A stretch of 64,000 nt of DNA from Endozoicomonas numazuensis (GCF_000722635.1 NZ_JOKH01000005.1:137766-201765), one strand, 5' to 3'. Counted from the stretch's first letter, positions 17,742 to 26,301 are shown. The notes: a model not told the origin generated them from the sequence alone. Program-made: numbers and translations.

Positions 17742-17762
17742 AGGCAGTAACGCTGTCCCTCA

Positions 17763-18770
17763 TTAGAGGCGAGTCAGGGCTTTTTTAACTTTCTGGGCAA
17801 CAGGCTCTGAAACCCAGGACTGCCAGATTTGTGGGTAATTTTTCAGAAAGTGTTCCATTGCGATTTCGCCATCGGCCTGATTGTCTTCCATCCAGGCCAG
17901 CAACTTATTCATGTCGGCATTTGTGAAGGCACGCTGGCCAATATATTGGAACGCTTCAGGAGATTGATTGGCAAAAGACTCAGTCGTGACAGATTGAACT
18001 GCTGAGGGTGGGTACATGGTGACTTTCGGCGATTCGCATTCACTCTGGCTGGTGCAGCTCATATACTCATTTTTATCAACACCGCTGCCAAAGTCGACTT
18101 TGACCATTTCGTATTTGCCAAGAATAGCGGTGGGAGCCCAGTAATATCCAAACCATGCTTCCTTTCGTTCGTAAGCTTTGGCCAATGAACCTGACAAACC
18201 AGCACCTGAACCGGGATCGATTAGCTCAAAGCCTTTTTCTTCGAGGTTGAGTGCGCGGAACAGATTGCTGGCAGTAATCTGGCAGTTCCAGCCCGCCGGG
18301 CAACCATAAAAGGCACTCAAATCAGAGTTTTCCGGATGTTTGAATAATGTTGATTTTTTGATGATGCCATCAATGGTCGACAGGGAAGGGTCTTTGTCCA
18401 CAAGGTATTTGGGTACCCAAAAGCCTTCCTCTCCGCCGTCAGACAAAGAGACGCCGGCCAGACGCAGTCGTTTTTCTGATACCCCCTTTTCCAGAACTTC
18501 CTTGACACCATTACTCCATAACTCAGGAGCAATATCAGGTTCACCTTTTTCAACCATGGAAGTGCTGGTGGGCATAGTGTCGCCCGGTACCAGCTCAGCA
18601 TCACAGCCAAAACCATGGGTGAGAATGAACTGGTCAACGTGAGCCATCAGAGAAGCCGAGCTCCAGTTCATGTCGGCGATGGAAACGTCTCCACAGGAAG
18701 AGGCAGAGACTGTTGTACTGGATAACGAAAGAAGGAGGGCTGCACCCAGAGATTTGACGGCTTTTTGCAT
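17763..18770 (-). CDS. proX: Glycine betaine ABC transporter substrate-binding protein, copy 2
   Basis: ATG 18770 (AGGT seven bases upstream) gives 335 residues with a signal peptide (MQKAVKSLGAALLLSLSSTTVSA). It is a close tandem paralogue of the next gene, with the same WFGYYWAPTAILGKYE ligand region and cysteine pairs. It lies upstream of proX-proW-proV on the same strand. A REP-like palindrome and a strong hairpin separate it from the operon, so its expression level may be uncoupled. Different ligand preference from the other copy is possible but not visible. Confidence 0.92.
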   Translation of the reverse strand: MQKAVKSLGAALLLSLSSTTVSASSCGDVSIADMNWSSASLMAHVDQFILTHGFGCDAELVPGDTMPTSTSMVEKGEPDIAPELWSNGVKEVLEKGVSEKRLRLAGVSLSDGGEEGFWVPKYLVDKDPSLSTIDGIIKKSTLFKHPENSDLSAFYGCPAGWNCQITASNLFRALNLEEKGFELIDPGSGAGLSGSLAKAYERKEAWFGYYWAPTAILGKYEMVKVDFGSGVDKNEYMSCTSQSECESPKVTMYPPSAVQSVTTESFANQSPEAFQYIGQRAFTNADMNKLLAWMEDNQADGEIAMEHFLKNYPQIWQSWVSEPVAQKVKKALTRL

Positions 18771-19020
18771 AAATTGCACCTGTAATTCTTATTTTTAGAG
18801 CTTTCATCACGAGGTGTGATGAAGCATCTTTATGTGCATAGGGCTATTTTGAGGAATAGATCTATGCGTTCAAGGCTGTGCAAGTTGTTCTGCCGTAGTT
18901 AACCCCACTTTCTGGTCACTCGATTGAAAACGACACATTTCGCCTATAACAAAATTTTCATTATAAAAATTAGGCATATAGATTACAGCTCTAATGATAA
19001 GAGTTCAAACTAACTGGCTT

Positions 19021-19500
19021 TCAAGAAGACAGTGTCCCTACATCCAGAACAGGGGCTGCATCAATACGTTCGGCATCCATCATAGTGGCTACCCGTTGCA
19101 GGGCGGAGAGTAGCTGTGTCTTTTCCCAGTCTTCCAATGACTCAAAGCGCTCAATGAATTTCTCATGGAGCAGGGGGGGCGTTGTTTTCAGAACGCTGCG
19201 TCCTTCTGTGGTCAATCGGGCGTTAACAATGCGTTTATCTATAGTGCTTCTGACTCTTTCAATGTATTGGCGATCTTCCAGGCGGTTAAGAATGGTTGTA
19301 ACGGTAGCCTGACTCAAAGATACATCCTGTGAAATTCTTTTAACGGTCACATCGCCCAGGGTTTCTATAGCTCTCAGCACTATAACCTGTGGGATGGTCA
19401 GCCCACAGACTTTGATCATCCGTTTTGAATGAAGGTCTGTAGCTCGGATGATTTGTCGTAGAGAAACAAGAACATCGTTCCAGTAACAGGATTCGGACAT
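19021..19500 (-). CDS. MarR-family regulator, probably of osmolyte genes
   Basis: 159 residues. A winged helix-turn-helix spans about 45-110: VTVKRISQDVSLSQATVTTILNRLEDRQYIERV is the recognition region, and RSTIDKRIVNARLT is the wing. It matches the EctR/CosR type of MarR regulators that control compatible-solute genes, in length and in neighbours: a betaine ABC transporter on one side and a divergent BCCT carrier on the other. GTTCAAAC occurs on both sides of the gene (around 19003 and 19608), a possible shared operator. Start ATG with GGGAG upstream. Confidence 0.85.
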   Translation of the reverse strand: MSESCYWNDVLVSLRQIIRATDLHSKRMIKVCGLTIPQVIVLRAIETLGDVTVKRISQDVSLSQATVTTILNRLEDRQYIERVRSTIDKRIVNARLTTEGRSVLKTTPPLLHEKFIERFESLEDWEKTQLLSALQRVATMMDAERIDAAPVLDVGTLSS

Positions 19501-19694
19501 ATCGCTCCCTTGGGGTAGTCAGATGTTTGATGCGTTTATTTGCCATAAATGAATGAGAAAAACAAACATGGTTTGACCACTAAACATTAGACATATAATA
19601 TTTTTTGTTCAAACCGTCTGAAAGTGTCTATTTTTGATATAGCCATCTCCTTCTGTCCAATGTTGTATCCTGACCTCGGGAGCCTCCCATCTTT
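19501..19694. promoter_or_regulatory. Divergent control region between the MarR regulator and the BCCT carrier
   Basis: A 194-bp A/T-rich gap holds promoters for both genes. GTTCAAAC near 19608 recurs near 19003, upstream of proX copy 2, which makes it a candidate MarR-family operator. No longer palindrome is obvious. Confidence 0.4.
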
Positions 19695-21656
19695 ATGTCT
19701 GATCCCTCAGAATCCAGTCACAGTCTTAATTTACCTGTCTTTATAGGCTCGGCCAGTATCATTTTGCTGGTGGTGGCCTGTACTGCCCTTTTTCCTGAAC
19801 AGGCAGAGCGTTATTCTGTAGCCTTACAAAGCGGCATAATGACCAATGCCAGTTGGTTTTATGTGGCTTCTGTCGGCGTTATTCTTATTGGTGTTGTGGT
19901 CGTCGGCTTATCTCGTTATGGCGATATCAAGCTGGGCCCTGACCATTCCGAGCCGGACTTCAGTTTTGGTTCCTGGTTTGCCATGTTGTTTTCCGCAGGC
20001 ATGGGCATAGGTCTTATGTTCTTTGGTGTGGCGGAACCGGTTATGCATTTTCTCTCACCGCCCGTGGGAGAGCCTGCATCCATTGAGTCAGCTCGTGAAG
20101 CCATGAGAATCACCTTCTTTCACTGGGGTTTCCATGCTTGGGCTATTTACGCCATTGTCGCTCTGATTCTGGCCTTCTTCGGCTATCGCCATAACCTGCC
20201 CCTCACCTTGAGGTCTGCACTTTATCCGGTGGTCGGTGATCGTATCCACGGCGTGATTGGCCATGTTATTGATATCTTTGCCATTCTGGGAACAACATTT
20301 GGTGTGGCAACAGCGCTGGGTTACGGTGTACTTCAGGTCAACTCGGGCTTAAATTATCTGTTTGATATTGATGTAAGCACCCATGTTCAGGTTGTCCTGA
20401 TAGTGGTGATAACCGCTCTGGCCACATTGTCAGTCGCTTCAGGGCTTGATAAAGGTATTCGTCGTTTATCGGAGATCAATCTGCTGTTGGCGTTGTTGCT
20501 GATGGCCATGGTGATTATTCTTGGGCCAACCATTTTACTGCTTCAGTTACTGGTGCAGAATATTGGTGGCTATCTTTCTGATATAGTCGACAAAACGTTC
20601 AACCTATACGCCTATGAACCCACCGACTGGTTAGGCGGCTGGACGCTATTCTACTGGGCCTGGTGGCTGTCCTGGTCTCCTTTTGTGGGCATGTTTATTG
20701 CCCGTATTTCAAGGGGCAGAACCATTCGTGAGTTTATCTGTGGAGTACTGTTTGTGCCTGCAGGTCTGACCTTTATCTGGATGACGGTATTTGGCAACAC
20801 GTCTATCGACCTGATTATGAATCATGGGGCGACTGATCTGGCTGATATTGTTCAGGAAGATGTCTCACTGGCGCTCTTCAAATTTCTGGAATATTTCCCG
20901 GCGACCAACTTCTTGTCCGGAATAGCCATTATCATGGTGGTCGTGTTTTTCGTGACGTCTTCTGATTCCAGCGCCATGGTGATCGATATGCTGGCGTCCA
21001 GAGGGGAGGGAAAAACACCCGTCTGGCAGCGAATATTCTGGTCTGTCCTGATTGGTTTGGTAGCTCTGGTACTGATGCTTGCCGGAGGGCTGAAAGCACT
21101 ACAAACCGCAACGATTGCTACGGCTTTGCCTTTTGCTATTGTGTTGTTGATATCTGGCTATGGACTGTTAAAAGCGCTGGCTATAGATGCAGCGAAAAGA
21201 GAAAGTCTTTCTCAGACAACGCTGGCACCCAGTGGAGGGCATGCCTCAATTCCCTGGCAGGATCGGCTGCAGAATATTACTCACTTTCCAGAACGCAAAA
21301 GTGTTCGGGTGTTCATGAGGGGGGTTGTGTTACCGGCACTGAAATCCTTGTCTCGAGAGTTGGAAGAACAAGGTGTGGATACTGAAGTAGCCTTTGACAA
21401 GACCAGGTTTGTTGCTTCCCTGAAGGCTTTTCATGGTGAAGAACAGGATTTTGTCTATAAAGTCATTCCACGATCCTACTCTCAACCCAGTTTTGTCATT
21501 GATGACGAAGAAGACAGTAAGTACTACCGGGCTGAAGTCTTTTTAAGAGAAGGTGGTCAGGATTACGACATCATGGGCTGGTCTAAAGATCAGGTGATCG
21601 GAGATATCATTGATCAGTATGAGAAACATATGCACTTCCTGCATATGGTTCGTTGA
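19695..21656 (+). CDS. BCCT-family betaine/choline transporter (BetT-like)
   Basis: 653 residues with about 12 membrane segments and a C-terminal cytoplasmic domain of roughly 150 residues, as in BetT-type carriers. Family signatures are FSAGMGIGLMFFGVAEPVMH and the tryptophan-rich WTLFYWAWWLSWSPFVGMFIARISRGRT. It imports choline or glycine betaine with sodium or protons. The GMGIG variant is common in proton-coupled choline carriers, but the substrate is not certain. Divergent from the MarR regulator, which probably controls it. Confidence 0.93.
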   Translation: MSDPSESSHSLNLPVFIGSASIILLVVACTALFPEQAERYSVALQSGIMTNASWFYVASVGVILIGVVVVGLSRYGDIKLGPDHSEPDFSFGSWFAMLFSAGMGIGLMFFGVAEPVMHFLSPPVGEPASIESAREAMRITFFHWGFHAWAIYAIVALILAFFGYRHNLPLTLRSALYPVVGDRIHGVIGHVIDIFAILGTTFGVATALGYGVLQVNSGLNYLFDIDVSTHVQVVLIVVITALATLSVASGLDKGIRRLSEINLLLALLLMAMVIILGPTILLLQLLVQNIGGYLSDIVDKTFNLYAYEPTDWLGGWTLFYWAWWLSWSPFVGMFIARISRGRTIREFICGVLFVPAGLTFIWMTVFGNTSIDLIMNHGATDLADIVQEDVSLALFKFLEYFPATNFLSGIAIIMVVVFFVTSSDSSAMVIDMLASRGEGKTPVWQRIFWSVLIGLVALVLMLAGGLKALQTATIATALPFAIVLLISGYGLLKALAIDAAKRESLSQTTLAPSGGHASIPWQDRLQNITHFPERKSVRVFMRGVVLPALKSLSRELEEQGVDTEVAFDKTRFVASLKAFHGEEQDFVYKVIPRSYSQPSFVIDDEEDSKYYRAEVFLREGGQDYDIMGWSKDQVIGDIIDQYEKHMHFLHMVR

Positions 21657-21664
21657 TTAAAAAC

Positions 21665-21697
21665 GGCGCCCTGATGGACTTTAAATGGGGGCGCACT
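21665..21697 (+). terminator. Possible terminator after the BCCT gene
   Basis: A GGCGCCC / GGGGGCGC stem with a 13-base loop starts about ten bases past the stop. The following ACTTTCC is a poor T tract, so the call is weak. Confidence 0.4.
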
Positions 21698-21726
21698 TTC
21701 CTACAGTACACATTCGCTTGGTTACC

Positions 21727-22101
21727 TCAGCGGCAGGCCTGGGGTAAATTATCCAAAATTTTCTGATCATGGGTGATCAGTGGAATATTCTGCACCTGGG
21801 CATCAGCGCAAATTAGCCTATCAAAAGGATCTCGAGTCCAGGGCAGAAGAATACCCTCGTCCACAAGTCTCGACATGGGTGTTTTCGACACCGTCAGTCC
21901 AATTTCTGTGTAAAGAAATTGGATGATATTGGCTGGAGTTTCAGCAATTCGGCCAATTTCATTCAGGTATTGAAGTTCAAACCTGGCCATTTCGGGCAGC
22001 ACGATATCATTATTGTCCAGCATGACCTTGACTTCGGAAGAGAGCTTCCGGATTTGTCTGCCATGTAAGAAGACTGCAATGTGAGTATCAATTAAAACCA
22101 T
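21727..22101 (-). CDS. PIN-domain toxin (VapC-like ribonuclease)
   Basis: ATG 22101 gives 124 residues. The PIN fold starts MVLIDTHIAVFLHG with the first catalytic Asp. Later segments are PEMARFELQYL (conserved Glu) and WTRDPFDRLICADAQ with the C-terminal acidic residues. It is expected to cleave RNA when the antitoxin is degraded. It overlaps the antitoxin gene by 14 bases, a typical toxin-antitoxin arrangement. The reading frame is open further upstream, but that start would lie inside the antitoxin. Confidence 0.9.
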   Translation of the reverse strand: MVLIDTHIAVFLHGRQIRKLSSEVKVMLDNNDIVLPEMARFELQYLNEIGRIAETPANIIQFLYTEIGLTVSKTPMSRLVDEGILLPWTRDPFDRLICADAQVQNIPLITHDQKILDNLPQACR

Positions 22102-22354
22102 TGTCGGGCTCCCAGTTAAACACTGATTCACTCTCCAGTCCCTCTTCATTGCCAATGATGATGGATTGCTCACCCATACTTTTCAGCCTGTCTAGCTTAG
22201 AGCCTTTGTTCGATAGGCTTATCGTCAAGTTGACCCCTCCGCGATCAACTACCACCGCTTGTCCTGTTTTGATGATTTCGTCAAAGATGGCATAGATATT
22301 TTTCCTGAGATTGGTCAGGTTAATGGGCTCTTGTCCATTCTGCTGATTTGCCAT
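22088..22354 (-). CDS. Antitoxin of the PIN toxin (Phd/YefM-like)
   Basis: ATG 22354 (MANQQNGQEPINLTN) gives 88 residues. The pattern INLTNLRKNIYAIFDEIIKTGQAVVVDRGG resembles the N-terminal DNA-binding part of Phd/YefM antitoxins, with a variable acidic C-terminus that would bind the toxin. It is upstream of and overlaps the PIN toxin gene. It likely represses its own promoter, which would lie in the A/T-rich DNA just above 22360. Confidence 0.85.
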   Translation of the reverse strand: MANQQNGQEPINLTNLRKNIYAIFDEIIKTGQAVVVDRGGVNLTISLSNKGSKLDRLKSMGEQSIIIGNEEGLESESVFNWEPDNGFN

Positions 22355-22638
22355 GCTGCACCTATTTTTTATGTGTGTACGCTTTATTTTAGTTACGTAC
22401 GCTGAAAAGTAAATATCTCCAACTTTATACCTTGTTTTCAACTTGCTTATGAGGGCTTTGGATGACTTGTCAGAAGCGGACTTCCGGTGGTATATGGATA
22501 AGGTAGTCCGATACACAATTCTCTCCACGCTGCAGAGAAAATCTCATCCATTGCAATGATTTCTGCAAGTTTTATGCAATGGCAAAGTTGCTGCGTGCAT
22601 GCCTTTGTCATTAGTTGGTATTGATCTATATCTGGCCC

Positions 22639-22802
22639 AGGAGGCTGACCGAGAATAGCGTCCGAGCATAAAATTCAGTAGAACGAGTCAGCTTTTTCAC
22701 TGAATTTGTGCGAATAGTTGACCTATTTAAGCAAATTCAGTGGAAAAGATGGCCGTTCTTTCTGGATTTTAGGCCGGGCTGTCTATTCTCGGTCAGCCTC
22801 CT
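22639..22802. mobile_element. 164-bp MITE-like element, copy 1
   Basis: The ends are the inverted repeat AGGAGGCTGACCGAGAATAG and its complement. The same 164 bp occur in opposite orientation at 42462-42625. There is no coding capacity. Internal inverted segments (AAATTCAGT / ACTGAATTT) would fold into a long hairpin. It truncates the helicase fragment at 22803. The transposase source is not in the window; the nearby IS4 element has different ends. Confidence 0.85.
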
Positions 22803-23078
22803 AGTAGATAATCCCGTGCGCGGGTGCAGGCTACATAGAGTAAGTGCCTTTCGGTGTTGTATACCTCTTCCAGATCAGCTTCATCTTCGACACTTTCTAT
22901 CCGTTCCTGCAATGGCATGATTTCATCATCACAGGCCATAATGATAACTGCTCTGAACTCTAGTCCTTTGGCAAGGTGCATAGTGCATATAGAAGCTTTT
23001 CCAGTAACGGTGCTGACTTTGGTGTCCAAAACCTTGAAAGGGATGTTTGCCTTATCGAGAGCCAGCAATTCCCGCTCA
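22803..23078 (-). pseudogene. C-terminal fragment of a UvrD/Rep-type helicase
   Basis: About 90 codons match the end of superfamily I helicases: TMHLAKGLEFRAVIIM (motif V region) and ERHLLYVACTRARDYLL (motif VI). Upstream it stops at a 16-bp inverted repeat, with no start or N-terminal helicase domain. Downstream the gene is cut by the MITE, which supplies the stop. It is a broken remnant. Confidence 0.85.
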
Positions 23079-23259
23079 GTTTAATTTCATGTTTTTCAAG
23101 TTAATTAAAGAGGGTTCTACAGCCCAAGAAAACCAGGCATTATCGAGGTCTGTTTAAATTACGTACAATTTAAAAGTAAAAAAATCTGCGATTTGGGATT
23201 CCTAAAATCCTCTGTAGTCCTTTAAAATCAAGGAGCTTCTGTTTGAGCGGGAATTGCTG
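23063..23259. repeat. 197-bp segment bounded by a perfect 16-bp inverted repeat
   Basis: CAGCAATTCCCGCTCA at 23063-23078 is exactly complementary to 23244-23259. The A/T-rich interior has no gene. The left arm is also helicase coding sequence. It could be a small non-autonomous element or the scar of an inversion. No target duplication is evident. Confidence 0.5.
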
Positions 23260-23268
23260 ACGATCCAC

Positions 23269-23559
23269 TTACTGAAGTATCCTTTCTTTCCACAAGGCAT
23301 AACGCTCTTTTGCGCGCTCAGCCACTACGACAGGCTCTTTCACCCATTCAGGCTTACCATAACGACTAAGAGGGGTAATACAGCACCTATCTCCCTTGGA
23401 GCTAGTACAATAATGACTCATCACCTGGCGACGCCAGAGCTCTCCATCGTAGTGATAAGCGCTTCCGTTTTTAGAAACTTCAATCAAGTCAATCGTTATG
23501 GAGCCTGAGGCATCTGAACAGATATAGGCTAGAAGTGTACGATCTTTAGGTCCAGGCAT
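23269..23559 (-). CDS. Hypothetical small protein
   Basis: 96 residues starting MPGPKDRTLLAYICSDASG with a good ribosome binding site (GGAGAGG). It has no signal peptide or membrane segment; four cysteines and a basic C-terminus (VVVAERAKERYALWKERI) are visible. I do not recognise the family. It sits between mobile-element remnants and the prophage lysis genes, so it may be phage cargo. Real coding is supported by the ribosome binding site and a balanced composition. Confidence 0.5.
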   Translation of the reverse strand: MPGPKDRTLLAYICSDASGSITIDLIEVSKNGSAYHYDGELWRRQVMSHYCTSSKGDRCCITPLSRYGKPEWVKEPVVVAERAKERYALWKERILQ

Positions 23560-23673
23560 GCCTCTACCTCTCCGAATGGGTTTAGTTTCCTTACTTTACT
23601 CAGCCTCTCAAAGCAGGAGGGTTCAATGACAAGACACAGCCTACATACAGAAAGCCTACAAATAACTGTCATT

Positions 23674-23817
23674 CTATGAAAGCTGTTGCATCAACAGATT
23701 ACAAACAGTTATCTGAAGGGTCAATTCAGCCTTGGCTTCTTTGGTTTTGTTCACATCGGGAAAGATCTTGTCGATCACCTTCCCGATCACCGGAATGGCA
23801 GCCACCAGACTCACCAT
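23674..23817 (-). pseudogene. Truncated phage holin-like gene
   Basis: 47 codons start at ATG 23817, overlapping the amidase stop. The beginning MVSLVAAIPVIGKVIDKIFP and the following DVNKTKEAKAEL resemble the first part of phage three-TM holins. The sequence then diverges and stops before any membrane helix. It is probably the 5' end of a lysis gene cut by a deletion. Confidence 0.5.
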
Positions 23818-24254
23818 TTGCCTCCCAGCAGTCCTTCCTGTCTCAGCCAATGATGTACATCAAAGTTGGGACAGGTCTTCACCTTGCTGAAGTGGTGATG
23901 GCTATGCATGACAGCGTTTGGATAAAGCGTCTGGTGACCTGCTACCAGAAACTTAAGTATCCGCTTCTGATCTGGAGTAAAGTTATCTTCCGGCTGGTTG
24001 TTCTTATCCAGCCCACCCACCAGACAGATACCCACGCTCTCGTGGTTGTGGCTTTTGGCATGAGCACCCCAGTCATCCATGGGTCGTCCCTGTTTCACAG
24101 AGCCATCCCGTTCAATCACCCAGTGGTAACCAATATCCAGAAAGGCCCGTTCCATGGTGTGCCAGCGTTTGATGTCGTTAAAGGTCACATGTTGATTAGC
24201 TCGGGTATCCGAGCAATGCACGACGATGTAATTAGTTTCCTTTCGCTTGCCCAT
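23811..24254 (-). CDS. Phage-type N-acetylmuramoyl-L-alanine amidase (T7 lysozyme-like endolysin)
   Basis: 147 residues, a single amidase_2 domain of T7 lysozyme size. Zinc ligands and catalytic residues are visible: His in IVVHCSDT, Tyr in DIGYHWVI, then HHHFSKVKTCPNFD with His, the catalytic Lys and the Cys ligand. It cleaves the amide bond between MurNAc and L-alanine in peptidoglycan. It lies 16 bases below a coiled-coil membrane protein and overlaps a truncated holin-like gene, forming a prophage lysis cassette remnant. Confidence 0.92.
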   Translation of the reverse strand: MGKRKETNYIVVHCSDTRANQHVTFNDIKRWHTMERAFLDIGYHWVIERDGSVKQGRPMDDWGAHAKSHNHESVGICLVGGLDKNNQPEDNFTPDQKRILKFLVAGHQTLYPNAVMHSHHHFSKVKTCPNFDVHHWLRQEGLLGGKW

Positions 24255-24270
24255 GACTCATCCCCTGAGT

Positions 24271-24546
24271 TTACGTTTTAAGAAAATAAGACAGAAGCCC
24301 AATAGCAGCGGTCAGCACGATCCAGCCGAACCGCTCGATATAGCCCAGTATCACGCCCCGGCGACTGGCCTGGAACTCCAGCTTCCGGATGCGTTTCTCC
24401 TGCTCATCCAGACGTTCATCCTGCCGGGAAAGGTTGCTGGTCTGATGAGTAATCCGCTCCTCAATCATGGCCAGGCGAGACACCGAGTCGCTCAGTTTGT
24501 CGAGTTTGGAATCAATCTGATCCAGTCGCCTTGAGAGATCCTCCAT
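24271..24546 (-). CDS. Coiled-coil protein with C-terminal membrane anchor, prophage lysis region
   Basis: 91 residues. About 65 residues of heptad-rich coiled coil (LDQIDSKLDKLSDSVSRL and onward) are followed by one C-terminal transmembrane helix (WIVLTAAIGLLSYFL). This layout is common in small phage proteins next to endolysins, with holin-like or spanin-like roles proposed. It is directly upstream of the amidase. A degenerate copy of its 5' end lies at 26356-26394. Confidence 0.7.
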   Translation of the reverse strand: MEDLSRRLDQIDSKLDKLSDSVSRLAMIEERITHQTSNLSRQDERLDEQEKRIRKLEFQASRRGVILGYIERFGWIVLTAAIGLLSYFLKT

Positions 24547-24598
24547 ATCATAGTGCCCTGGTTTACTAAACAGACCGTGAGTTAGCGAATCTGATCAA

Positions 24599-25348
24599 AT
24601 GACTCTTTTAGCAACGATTATAAAAAGCTATATTTCCCTCACTCATCGTCATTGTGGGATCAGGCTCGTTTCCAAAAACAAGAACAAGCCAATAAGTGAA
24701 AGCAGGGAGGCCAGAAAGTTACCTTCTACTCATCCTTCATCCGTTGAGAAAATCATTCCCCCAGGCACTGATAACACTGTTCCCACAGACCCGGAAGAGA
24801 AAAAACGCGCACTGGATCGAAGTGTCATGTGTACCATCATGTGCTGCTGTAACGATCATCCAGCCAAGGGCCAAAGTGATCAGGACTTGAAGCAGAGCTG
24901 CGCTCATTAGGTCTTGCAGGCAGCGGACAAAGCCCTGGAATGGAAAAGCCGTTATAAGTCAGAAGTCTCCTGGAACATGAACCTCCAGACCGGCGAACCA
25001 CCGCAACCCATGATGCACCGAGATGCCTGGGGCAATGACACGACCGAGCCATCCCATTACTGGCAGGGCCGAATTGCTGAAGTAGATGGTTACCGGCCAG
25101 GACGTGGTGATATCCGGCGACCGGATCTGGTGATCGTCTCTGACTCCAGCAAGCCTCCTTCCCAGGATAATATTGATCAGGTGGTAGAGTTTAAGTTTGG
25201 TCAAGACAGGCGGGATAATGATCAAGATGAAGCTTACAAGGGTATTGCCGGCAGTCGGAAAAAATACTCAATATACAGGGTAGGCGGCCCTCGAAAAGAT
25301 GTAGAGCAAGGCTGTAATTGTCAGAATCCTATTCAATCTGCCGTTTGA
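24599..25348 (+). pseudogene. VRR-NUC nuclease toxin interrupted by an in-frame TAG
   Basis: One frame runs from about 24599 to TGA 25346-25348 with a single stop, TAG, at 24908-24910. Before the stop is DRSVMCTIMCCCND, a cysteine-rich segment that precedes the nuclease in toxins of this type. After it comes ADKALEWKSRYKSEVSWNM and then the VRR-NUC core: RRPDLVIVSD, VVEFKFGQD with the E-x-K, and QDEAYKGIAG. These are nuclease tips of type VI-type effectors. The downstream gene is a matching immunity type. Translation would stop before the nuclease, and restart within it is not supported by a good start site. The true 5' end is uncertain. Confidence 0.75.
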
Positions 25349-25368
25349 GAAGAATAACAGGAATACCT

Positions 25369-26301
25369 ATGACCCAGTTAGACCTTAACACCCTTAGTAA
25401 TCAGCCTGTCGCCTATTTTCCAACAGGTAATCCAGCTGCCTACGCTGGCCTGACCATGAGCTTTTATTTTGGCGCACCTGGTGAATCTGAAAAGCGACAG
25501 TCTTTGGTTAATTGTATTCAATACTATCTTCAACAGGCAAAAGGACAGCTCCAGCTCTATGCAGTTGCCGGAGATAAACGCCATCGCACTTTAAGTCCCG
25601 GAGAAAACCCAAACCCGGAATTACTGGCAAAAATGCTGGATACTGACATTACCCTGGATTTTGAGGCGGGAGGGGCTCATGAAGGCATTGCCCATCCATG
25701 GTCAATTAGCTCTTTAGCCAGGGGGGTCACCTACCCCAACTACCTAGGTTTTCTACTTTTATCATATCCGGCTTCGATGCTTGAGCACATAGGCGTGCAG
25801 GGCTTTGCTCAACAGTTTGTTACAATGTGCAACCAATTGCAGGTCGAACATGCCTACGCTGGATTAGGCCTTATCTTTCCTTTTGACGTAGGGGGGCGTA
25901 ACGCAGCTCAGAATATCATAGGGGATAACCTAATGCGTTACCCTGGACTAGATGCCCATGACTTGTCAGGAGTCATGATCCATTGTCGAAACGGTATAAA
26001 ATCCATTAACTTTCTAACAGCTGTATCCCACCGTTTACTGGCCAGAGCAGGAGGTTCTGACACAGTACTAGCTAATGCGGGTTCCCGTGTTCTGTCCTGC
26101 CCCTACAGCAGCGGTACCGTTTTTCAGGCCGGGCATGAGCCTCAAATTGGAGCTCCCAATCAGCCACCTGAAGATTACGTTGCTCTTGGAAGGGCTCTGA
26201 AAGCAGCAAGAGCACCTTTTGAAGACTCCATGTTTGATGACCCGGCAGGACAAGACGACGAAGCCTTTACACAACGCTGGCTGGCACGATTTGATGGTTA
26301 G
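25369..26301 (+). CDS. DUF3396-type (type VI) immunity protein
   Basis: ATG 25369, with AGGA upstream and 20 bases after the toxin frame, gives 310 residues. No signal peptide. It resembles the DUF3396 'type VI immunity' family: AGLTMSFYFGAP near the start, WSISSLARGVTYPNYLGFLLLSYP in the middle and HAYAGLGLIFPFDVGGRNAAQNII later. Proteins of this family sit beside nuclease effectors and neutralise them in the cytoplasm. It is intact although the toxin carries a stop. No type VI secretion structural gene is present in the window. Confidence 0.8.
   Translation: MTQLDLNTLSNQPVAYFPTGNPAAYAGLTMSFYFGAPGESEKRQSLVNCIQYYLQQAKGQLQLYAVAGDKRHRTLSPGENPNPELLAKMLDTDITLDFEAGGAHEGIAHPWSISSLARGVTYPNYLGFLLLSYPASMLEHIGVQGFAQQFVTMCNQLQVEHAYAGLGLIFPFDVGGRNAAQNIIGDNLMRYPGLDAHDLSGVMIHCRNGIKSINFLTAVSHRLLARAGGSDTVLANAGSRVLSCPYSSGTVFQAGHEPQIGAPNQPPEDYVALGRALKAARAPFEDSMFDDPAGQDDEAFTQRWLARFDG

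Noticed and set aside
24599-26301. A type VI secretion locus
   Set aside because: Only a toxin and an immunity-type gene are present; no Hcp, VgrG, PAAR or sheath gene is seen.
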